A stretch of 64,000 nucleotides of DNA from Deltaproteobacteria bacterium (GTDB lineage Bacteria; Myxococcota_A; Polyangia; Polyangiales; Houyiibacteriaceae): positions 343,314 through 407,313 of the forward strand of contig JAEPMI010000006.1 of assembly GCA_017644045.1 (NCBI GenBank), read 5' to 3'. Under the pieces are notes generated by a model. The model saw only the letters and a program-made list of their open reading frames with translations. It did no database searches and was not told where the DNA came from. Positions within the stretch are counted from its first letter, which is position 1. The number at the start of each line of letters is the position of its first letter. The translations under genes and the position numbers were made by a program. Below, in pieces: positions 58,499-64,000 of this stretch.

Positions 58499-58527
58499 TT
58501 GTCGGAATGGGTGACGGAGCGTAGACA
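58499..58527 (+). promoter_or_regulatory. pyrR promoter TTGTCG-N17-TAGACA
   Basis: TTGTCG (58499-58504) and TAGACA (58522-58527) are exactly 17 bases apart; the ATG follows eight bases later, which predicts a leaderless or near-leaderless mRNA. There is thus no room for a PyrR-binding attenuator in the leader, so regulation of the Bacillus type is unlikely here. Confidence 0.5.
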
Positions 58528-58535
58528 GGCTACCG

Positions 58536-59066
58536 ATGCGCGAGCTGATGGACGCCGAGGCCGCGATGCGGACCCTGAAGCGGGTGGCCTCCGAAGTGGT
58601 CGAGGCCACCGGGGGCGCCAAGGACCTCGCGATCGTCGGCATCCGGCGCGGCGGCGTGGACGTCGCGGACGTGCTCGCCGGGCACGTGGGGGCGGAGATC
58701 GATGGTCCGGTGCCGACCGGCGCGATCGACATCGCGCTCTACCGGGACGACGCGGCCACCGCCCTCCCCGACCCGAAGATCGGGCCGAGCTCCATCCCCT
58801 TCGAGGTCGATGGGCGCGACGTGCTCATCGTCGACGACGTGCTCCAGACCGGGCGCACCATCCGCGCGGCCATCGAGTGCCTCCTCGACTACGGCCGGCC
58901 GCGCCGGATCTGGCTGGCCGTCTTGCTCGACCGGGGCGGCCGCGAGCTGCCCATCGCCGCCGACTTCGTCGGCAAGACCGTGGACGTGCCGAAAGGCGCG
59001 CGCATCGACGTGCGCCTCGCCGAGGCAGCGGACGCCAAGGGCGCGTTCGTGGAGGAGAGCGCGTGA
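58536..59066 (+). CDS. pyrR: PyrR, bifunctional pyr regulator / uracil phosphoribosyltransferase
   Basis: The 176-residue protein is a type I phosphoribosyltransferase with the PRPP motif VLIVDDVLQTGRT (96-108), the RRGGVDVAD loop (37-45) and the PyrR C-terminal KGARIDVRLAEA. It catalyses UMP formation from uracil and PRPP and in some bacteria binds pyr mRNA. It is coupled to pyrB by a GTGA overlap. ATG 58536 is the first start after the promoter. Confidence 0.93.
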   Translation: MRELMDAEAAMRTLKRVASEVVEATGGAKDLAIVGIRRGGVDVADVLAGHVGAEIDGPVPTGAIDIALYRDDAATALPDPKIGPSSIPFEVDGRDVLIVDDVLQTGRTIRAAIECLLDYGRPRRIWLAVLLDRGGRELPIAADFVGKTVDVPKGARIDVRLAEAADAKGAFVEESA

Positions 59067-60019
59067 GCCAGACCCCCGACCGCCCCTTCCCGCACCGGCA
59101 CCTGCTCAGCCTCGAGGGGTACTCGACGGATGACGTCACCCAGATCCTCGACACCGCGGAGGCCTTCTTCGAGGTCTCGCGCCGCGCGGTCCGGAAGGTA
59201 CCGACGCTCCGTGGCAAGACCGTGCTGCACCTCTTCTACGAGGACTCGACACGCACCCGGACCAGCTTCGAGCTCGCGGCCAAGCGCCTCAGCGCCGACA
59301 CGCTCAACCTCAGCGTGAAGACCTCGAGCGTGAAGAAGGGCGAGAGCCTCAACGACACCTGCCGGACGCTCGGCGCGATGCACCCGGACATCGTCGTCAT
59401 CCGCCACAACGCCTCGGGTGCGCCGCACTACGTGGCGCAGAAGATGGACGCGCGGGTGGTCAACGCCGGCGACGGCATGCACGCCCACCCGACCCAAGCG
59501 CTCCTCGATGCGTTCACCATCCGACGCAACAAGGGAACGCTCGAAGGGCTGAAGGTCGCCATCCTCGGCGACATCGCCCACTCCCGCGTCGCGCGGAGCA
59601 ACTGCCGGCTGCTGCGGCTCTTCGGTTGCGACGTGAACGTGGTCGGGCCCCGCACGCTGGTCCCGCGCCACTTCGGCGAGGCCTTCGACGTGACCGTCCA
59701 CGACCGCCTGGAACCCGCGCTCGAGGGCGCCGACGTGGTGATGGCCCTGCGCATCCAGCAGGAGCGACTCGCCGAGGCGCTGCTGCCGAGCCTCCGGGAG
59801 TACAACCGAGTCTTCGGACTGAGCGCCGAGCGCATGAAGCTCGCCAAGGACGACGCGATCGTCATGCACCCGGGCCCGATGAACCGGGGCGTGGAGATCG
59901 AGCCCGAGGTCGCCGACGGTCCGCAGAGCGTCATTCTCGACCAGGTCGAGGCCGGCGTCGCGACCCGGATGGCCGTGCTCTACGTGCTGCTCGGCCAGGG
60001 CGAGGCGCCCGCGGCGTGA
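59063..60019 (+). CDS. pyrB: Aspartate carbamoyltransferase catalytic chain
   Basis: GTG 59063 overlaps the pyrR stop and follows GGAGGAGAG. The 318-residue enzyme condenses carbamoyl phosphate with aspartate in pyrimidine synthesis. Carbamoyl phosphate site STRTRTS (62-68), the HPTQALLD loop, and the aspartate-binding PGPMNRGVEI near the C-terminus are intact. No pyrI regulatory chain and no pyrC are adjacent; the next gene, in the place where pyrC (dihydroorotase) usually sits, is a DUF1343 gene. Confidence 0.97.
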   Translation: MSQTPDRPFPHRHLLSLEGYSTDDVTQILDTAEAFFEVSRRAVRKVPTLRGKTVLHLFYEDSTRTRTSFELAAKRLSADTLNLSVKTSSVKKGESLNDTCRTLGAMHPDIVVIRHNASGAPHYVAQKMDARVVNAGDGMHAHPTQALLDAFTIRRNKGTLEGLKVAILGDIAHSRVARSNCRLLRLFGCDVNVVGPRTLVPRHFGEAFDVTVHDRLEPALEGADVVMALRIQQERLAEALLPSLREYNRVFGLSAERMKLAKDDAIVMHPGPMNRGVEIEPEVADGPQSVILDQVEAGVATRMAVLYVLLGQGEAPAA

Positions 60020-61182
60020 GCATCGTCCGCACCGGCCTCGATCGGCTCCCGGGCTCCGCGTTCGCGAAGGAGCTCGAGGGCAAGCGGGTCGGCCTCCTCG
60101 CGCACCCGGCCAGCGTGAACGCCGAGCTCGTTCACGCGCTCGACGTCCTCCGCGGCATGGGCATCCAGCCCTCGATCCTCTTCGGGCCCGAGCACGGCTA
60201 CGCCGCCACCGCGCAGGACATGGACGGGGTCGACGGCGGCGAGCTCGACGGAGTTCGCATCGTCAGCCTCTACGGCTCGAGCGCCGCCGACCTCCAGCCG
60301 AAGCAGAGCGACCTGAAGGAGCTCGACGTCGTCGTCGTGGATCTCCAGGACGTCGGCGCTCGCTACTACACCTACGTCTGGACCGCAGCCTTCATGCTCC
60401 GCGGGGCCGTTCGCGCCGGGGTGAAGGTGCTCGCGCTCGACCGACCGAATCCACTCGGCGGCGAGGTCGTCGAGGGCCGCCCGCAGCGCCCCGGCTACCG
60501 CTCGTTCGTGGGGCTCTACGACGTCGCGGTCCGCCACGGCATGACCCTCGGCGAGATCCTCACCATGGTCGTGCAGCTCGAGCGGCTGCCGCCCGAGGCA
60601 CTCACGATCGTGCCGATGGAGGGCTGGTCCCGGTCGATGTACTTCGACGACACCGGGCTTCCCTGGGTGCTCCCGTCCCCGAACATGCCCACGCTCGACA
60701 CCGCCATCGTCTACCCCGGTGGCTGCGTCATCGAAGGCACCACGCTGAGCGAGGCGCGCGGCACGACACGACCCTTCGAGCTCCTCGGCGCGCCTCACGT
60801 CGACGCGCGCGCCGTCTCCGCCCTCGAGATCCCCGGGGCCACGCTCCGCGCGTGCGCCTTCGAGCCCACGGTCCGAAAGCACGCCCAGCAGATCTGCGGC
60901 GGGGTGCAGGTCCACGTGACCGACCGTTCCGCGTTCCGCTCCTACCCAGCGTACCTGCGCCTCATCGCGGCGATGCTCGCGCAGGCGCCGGAAGACGTCT
61001 TTCCGTGGCGCACCCAGGAGTACGAGTACGAGACCAACCGCCCAGCCATCGACCTTCTGACCGGCGGCCCCGAATACCGCCAGCGCGTGAACGCGGGCGA
61101 CCCGCTCGACGACTACCTCGCGAGTGACGCCGAGGGCGCGGCCCGCTTCCTCGAGACCCGTCGGCCCTGGCTGCTCTACTGA
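60016..61182 (+). CDS. DUF1343 protein, NamZ-like exo-N-acetylmuramidase
   Basis: GTG 60016 overlaps the pyrB stop (GTGA). The 388-residue product lacks a signal peptide and begins directly with the domain (GLDRLPGSAFAKELEGKRVG in pattern). Motifs of the family are FGPEHGYA (53-60 region), VVVDLQDVGARYYTYVWT, DRPNPLGG, PSPNMPT and EGTTLSEARGTTRPFELLGAP in parts. YbbC/NamZ of Bacillus removes N-acetylmuramic acid from peptidoglycan fragments outside the cytoplasm. A cytosolic homologue would act in cell-wall recycling. Its coupling to pyrB is unexpected. Substrate is inferred from the family. Confidence 0.86.
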   Translation: MSIVRTGLDRLPGSAFAKELEGKRVGLLAHPASVNAELVHALDVLRGMGIQPSILFGPEHGYAATAQDMDGVDGGELDGVRIVSLYGSSAADLQPKQSDLKELDVVVVDLQDVGARYYTYVWTAAFMLRGAVRAGVKVLALDRPNPLGGEVVEGRPQRPGYRSFVGLYDVAVRHGMTLGEILTMVVQLERLPPEALTIVPMEGWSRSMYFDDTGLPWVLPSPNMPTLDTAIVYPGGCVIEGTTLSEARGTTRPFELLGAPHVDARAVSALEIPGATLRACAFEPTVRKHAQQICGGVQVHVTDRSAFRSYPAYLRLIAAMLAQAPEDVFPWRTQEYEYETNRPAIDLLTGGPEYRQRVNAGDPLDDYLASDAEGAARFLETRRPWLLY

Positions 61183-61202
61183 GCGCGCGCTAAGACGTCT
61201 GC

Positions 61203-61403
61203 ATGCAGATCGAGGTCAACGGCGAAGCCAAGGACGTCCCCGAAGGCACCACCGTGCGGGGCCTGTTGGAGACGCTCGGCCTGGCCGACACGCTGGTCGC
61301 CGTCGAACGGAACCAGACGGTCGTGCCGAAGGCCCAGCACGCGACGGCCACGTTGGAAGCCGGGGACGAGGTCGAGGTCGTCCACTTCGTGGGCGGCGGC
61401 TGA
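61203..61403 (+). CDS. thiS: Sulfur carrier protein ThiS
   Basis: This 66-residue beta-grasp protein ends in VGGG, the terminal GG needed for thiocarboxylate formation in thiamine thiazole synthesis. Start [18 protein letters not shown] and core [15 protein letters not shown] match ThiS rather than MoaD. It starts 20 bases after the DUF1343 gene; no thiG, thiF or thiH follows in the window. TAAGAC lies six bases upstream. It converges on the zinc-ribbon gene. Confidence 0.9.
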   Translation: MQIEVNGEAKDVPEGTTVRGLLETLGLADTLVAVERNQTVVPKAQHATATLEAGDEVEVVHFVGGG

Positions 61404-61413
61404 GCTCGCGCGG

Positions 61414-62655
61414 TCAGGCCCTCTCGAGCACCGCCGGTCGGTCCGGCTCGGCGCGTAGGACGAGCGTGAGCCCGTCGCGATACCCCTCGCCCGGCGCATG
61501 CTCCCGAGTCGCGTCGGCGTAGACCCTCACGCGGTCGCCGACGCGAAGCACCGCTTCGGCGAGTCTCGCCTTCCCCCGCGCGATCCCGAGCGGCTCGAGT
61601 CTCCCGTCGAGCTCGAGTGTGGGCTCGAAGGGTCGCGGCGTCGGGACGTCGAGCGGCACCAGCCAGTCCGTCGCCTGGACCTGCACGTCGCGGCCCCCAT
61701 CGAGGCGTAGGGTCAGCTCCGGCGCCACGAACGCGTCGTCGATGGTCCAGTCGCCCACGTCGCCCCGCAGGCGTGCCGCCACGACCTCTTCTCCAGCGAG
61801 CGAGCGAAAGGGTCGGGCACTCGTCACCACGCCCGTCACCGGCTCGCGCTCGGCACGGCATCGCGCGAGCACCACGGCCCGCTCCGTCTCCGGCTCCAGC
61901 CGGCGGCGCCCGCGCTCCCCGGCATCGGCGCGCAGACCGGGTGGCTTCCGAATCCAGTCGATCGCCTTGATCAGCAGCTCCGACCAGAGCGAGAGCGCAA
62001 GGAAGAAGAGCCCCGCGCCCAGCAGCCCCAAGAGCCCCGCGTTCCACGGCAGCAAGTCCTCATCACGGATGACGAAGGAGAGCGCGACCAGAAGCGCCGC
62101 GAAAGAACCCGCGCCGATGTACGGGACCCGGCCGCGTGTCCACCCACGGAAGCGCGCCACGGTGTTTCCCACTCGCTCGAGAAGACGGTCGAGGACCCCG
62201 GCGGTTGGACCCGGCTCCTGGTCGAGGACGGAGACCCCCACCCGGCGTCTCCTCGTGGCGAGCTCGCCGATGCCGAGCACCATGGCGACCGGCAGTGGCA
62301 GCGCGACGATCAGCATCGGGAGAGCCACGGTCGCGACGAGGAAGAGGCCGGGGCCGGCGATCGCCGAGGTGAGGATCATCTCGGCGGGCCGTTGGTCCGC
62401 CGGTGCGCCGAACACGAGGACCAGGACCGGCAGCAGAAACGTCAGCAGCGGGATGGGGAGAACGGTCGAGCCCCCGATGAGGAGGAAGACCCATCGCAAG
62501 AAGCGGCCGGGTGCGTGCAGGCCCCGAGACACGCGCTCGACCGTCTTCGCTCCGCGGTGCACCGTGAGCGTCCGCTCGCAGAAAGGGCACTCCTGCACGT
62601 GCCGCGGAAGCCGGAGGCGACAGTCGGGGCAGAGGCGCTCGAGACGAGTGCGCAC
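61414..62655 (-). CDS. Zinc-ribbon membrane protein of unknown function
   Basis: GTG 62655 gives 413 residues. The N-terminus has a CxxC pair twice (CPDC at 9-12, CPFC at 23-26), a typical zinc ribbon. Hydrophobic segments follow (about 55-85, 95-125 and 180-225, the last region with two helices), then a soluble C-terminal region of about 170 residues (beta-rich: RLEPETERAVVLARCRAE, LTLRLDGGRDVQVQATDW). No named family was recognised. TAGCCT (62662-62667) ends six bases before the start codon. Confidence 0.78.
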   Translation of the reverse strand: MRTRLERLCPDCRLRLPRHVQECPFCERTLTVHRGAKTVERVSRGLHAPGRFLRWVFLLIGGSTVLPIPLLTFLLPVLVLVFGAPADQRPAEMILTSAIAGPGLFLVATVALPMLIVALPLPVAMVLGIGELATRRRRVGVSVLDQEPGPTAGVLDRLLERVGNTVARFRGWTRGRVPYIGAGSFAALLVALSFVIRDEDLLPWNAGLLGLLGAGLFFLALSLWSELLIKAIDWIRKPPGLRADAGERGRRRLEPETERAVVLARCRAEREPVTGVVTSARPFRSLAGEEVVAARLRGDVGDWTIDDAFVAPELTLRLDGGRDVQVQATDWLVPLDVPTPRPFEPTLELDGRLEPLGIARGKARLAEAVLRVGDRVRVYADATREHAPGEGYRDGLTLVLRAEPDRPAVLERA

Positions 62656-62661
62656 CTGCCG

Positions 62662-62667
62662 AGGCTA
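62662..62667 (-). promoter_or_regulatory. -10 hexamer TAGCCT
   Basis: TAGCCT on the minus strand is six bases before GTG 62655, without a Shine-Dalgarno sequence; identical in sequence to the -10 at 9806. Confidence 0.4.
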
Positions 62668-62746
62668 CCCGATCCCCCGACTTCGTCGGCCGGAACGCGC
62701 CACGCGACGGTTCGCTCTCGCGCCGTTGCGGAAAGGTCGTCGGTGG

Positions 62747-62752
62747 TACCCT
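62747..62752 (+). promoter_or_regulatory. -10 hexamer TACCCT
   Basis: TACCCT ends seven bases before ATG 62760. TTGCGG (62726-62731) is 15 bases upstream, a little short for a -35. Confidence 0.35.
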
Positions 62753-62759
62753 CCCGGCC

Positions 62760-63686
62760 ATGCGGGCGTGGCTCATCGTGACCCTCTGGCTCGTCTCCGC
62801 GCCGATGGTCTCGGCCCAGGAGGCGGCGAGCGACGAGGTCCGCGAACGCGCCCGCGCCGACTTCGACGAGGGTCGCACGGCGCTCGAAGCCGGCGACGTG
62901 GCCAGCGCCATCCGAGCGCTCGAGCGTTCGCTCCAGCAGCTCCCCTACCTGCCCACCGCGTTCAACCTGGCGGTCGCCCATGCCGAGGACGACGACGCCG
63001 CGGACCCGACCCGCTCCGCCAACCTCGCGCACGCCATCCTCGCGGGCGAGTTCGGTCACCTGGACCGACGCGAGCGACGCGAGGTTCGCGCGCTCTTGGC
63101 GAAGGTGAGTCGAGAGGTCGGCCGGGTGACCATCCAGGTCAGCGGGGCGAGCGATCCCTGGCTCGAGCTCGACGACCTCACCCTGCCCGTCTCGGCCACC
63201 GAAGAGTCGACCATCTACGTCGCTCCCGGTCGCCACACCTTCGAGGTCGGCGCAGAGGGGACGCGTGCGCACCGAGTGGCCCTCCACCTCGCCGCCGGCG
63301 AACGGGAGGAGCTGCGGGTCGACCTCAGCGCGCCGCCGCGTGGCACGCTGCGCGTGCGCAGCCCCGAAGACGTCGATTGGGTCGAGATCCTCGGTGTCCG
63401 AGAGGGACCGAGCCCGCTCGAGGCCTCGGTGCCGGTCGGCGTCTACGAGGTCGGCCTCGTGAACGACCCGGGGACCCGCCGCAGCGTGAGCGTCGGCGCC
63501 GACCGAGTGCGCGAGGTCCTGCTGGAGCGTCCTCCGAAGCGTTGGCCACGAGTGGTCGGCGGGCTCGCCGCGGCCGTCCTCGCCGTGGGCGCCGCCCTCG
63601 CGATCGGCCTCGTCGTTCGGCGCGACGACGGAGGCCCGGAGGACGACCCCGTCTTCGGCACGATCGAAGCGCTTCGCGCCCGGTAG
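62760..63686 (+). CDS. Exported TPR / PEGA-like protein with C-terminal membrane helix
   Basis: The 308-residue product has a signal peptide (1-20, VSA-Q), one or two TPR units (about 30-95, EGRTALEAGDVASAIRALERS), and two PEGA-like beta repeats (about 120-180 and 190-255: GRVTIQVSGASDPWLELDD, GTLRVRSPEDVDWVEILGV). One membrane helix (about 263-285, GLAAAVLAVGAALAIGLVV) and a short cytosolic tail follow. Such proteins are common next to Ser/Thr kinases in myxobacteria; a kinase gene lies convergent four bases away. Function unknown. Confidence 0.82.
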   Translation: MRAWLIVTLWLVSAPMVSAQEAASDEVRERARADFDEGRTALEAGDVASAIRALERSLQQLPYLPTAFNLAVAHAEDDDAADPTRSANLAHAILAGEFGHLDRRERREVRALLAKVSREVGRVTIQVSGASDPWLELDDLTLPVSATEESTIYVAPGRHTFEVGAEGTRAHRVALHLAAGEREELRVDLSAPPRGTLRVRSPEDVDWVEILGVREGPSPLEASVPVGVYEVGLVNDPGTRRSVSVGADRVREVLLERPPKRWPRVVGGLAAAVLAVGAALAIGLVVRRDDGGPEDDPVFGTIEALRAR

Positions 63687-63690
63687 GCAC

Positions 63691-64000
63691 TCAGTACTTC
63701 TCGGGAATCATCATCCCCGGCGTCGTCGCGTCACGCCGTGGTACCCGCGCGAGGAGCTCGATGTACTCGCTGGCGAGGAGCAGCTCGTCTTCGGCGTCCT
63801 CGCTGGCACGAGCGAGCACGAGCTCGAGCGTCTCGGCCACCTTTCGTGCGCTGGCCGGACGGCTCTCCGGCTCCTTCGCGAGCAGGCCGAAGAGCAGGCC
63901 CACGAGCTCCGGGGGCGCTCCCGGGCGCAGCTCCATGATGTCGGGCTGCGGCTCGTTGAGGATTCGCTGCGGCGCATCGTCGCCCGCATAGAGGCGCTCT
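63691..64000 (-). CDS. Serine/threonine protein kinase, C-terminal part (partial)
   Basis: The frame is open to the right edge of the window, so only the last 102 codons are seen. They contain the end of a kinase C-lobe: ERLYAGDDAPQRILNEPQPD, then PPELVGLLFGLLAKEPESRPASA (the conserved Arg of subdomain XI) and KVAETLELVLA. After the kinase domain comes a short tail without a membrane helix (DATTPGMMIPEKY). The full catalytic core lies outside the window. A Hanks-type kinase is the only good match. Confidence 0.75.
   Translation of the reverse strand, partial: ERLYAGDDAPQRILNEPQPDIMELRPGAPPELVGLLFGLLAKEPESRPASARKVAETLELVLARASEDAEDELLLASEYIELLARVPRRDATTPGMMIPEKY

Overview
The window is GC-rich DNA with dense coding, very short gaps and many 4-base ATGA/GTGA stop-start overlaps. 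The gene content suggests a Polyangia/Sandaracinaceae-like myxobacterium (formerly Deltaproteobacteria): a complete MoxR/Bat operon, several lipoproteins with Asp/Ala/Gly-rich linkers, a cysteine-repeat lipoprotein with a MopE-like motif, HEAT/TPR proteins, a Ser/Thr kinase and a PAS hybrid kinase. This placement is inference from gene content, not a database result. No rRNA, tRNA, CRISPR, phage or transposase gene was seen.

Layout. 1-99: 20-bp tandem repeat. 100-2483 (minus): rluB and two paralogous lipoproteins with repeated Asp/Asn-Gly loops. 2484-4775: a ribbon-helix-helix regulator flanked by related palindromes, then lepA. 4955-10277: a 13-repeat cysteine-rich lipoprotein, a lipoprotein, an outer-membrane-like protein and a small lipoprotein. 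10279-12706 (minus): miaB, a VanZ-like gene and a gamma carbonic anhydrase, with 4-base overlaps. 12815-22106 (plus): HEAT protein, a lipobox-bearing Omp85/TamA-like protein and TamB, a likely envelope assembly operon. 22112-25415 (minus): glmM and a hybrid histidine kinase. 25461-36104 (minus): moxR, DUF58, a BatD-like protein, batA, batB, batC, batD, batE and a LuxR-type regulator. From DUF58 to batE every junction is a 4-base overlap. 36105-36776: 672 bp with no supportable gene, only a possible frameshifted coding remnant and the sthA promoter. 36777-39253: sthA and a TauE/SafE transporter.

39250-42215 (minus): ECF sigma factor, FecR/TPR protein and an outer-membrane-like protein. 42262-47183 (minus): imelysin, di-heme DUF1111 protein, second imelysin and HTTM membrane protein behind a Fur-box-like palindrome, a likely iron-responsive operon. 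47426-50408: adenylate/guanylate cyclase, SDR, CBS protein. 50480-53903: hemL, then the Fo part of ATP synthase (atpZ, atpI, atpB, atpE) with no F1 genes following. 53991-57291: SGNH-hydrolase lipoprotein and two further lipoproteins. 57331-58249: msrB and a CcmE-like heme chaperone with Cys in place of the usual heme-binding His. 58282-58460: inverted-repeat element. 58536-61403: pyrR, pyrB, a NamZ/DUF1343 gene and thiS. 61414-64000: a zinc-ribbon membrane protein, a TPR/PEGA-like protein and the C-terminal end of a Ser/Thr kinase.

Cross-cutting: many isolated genes lack a Shine-Dalgarno sequence and carry a TANNNT hexamer 6-8 bases before the start codon, which fits leaderless transcription. 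Operon-internal genes instead use stop-start coupling.
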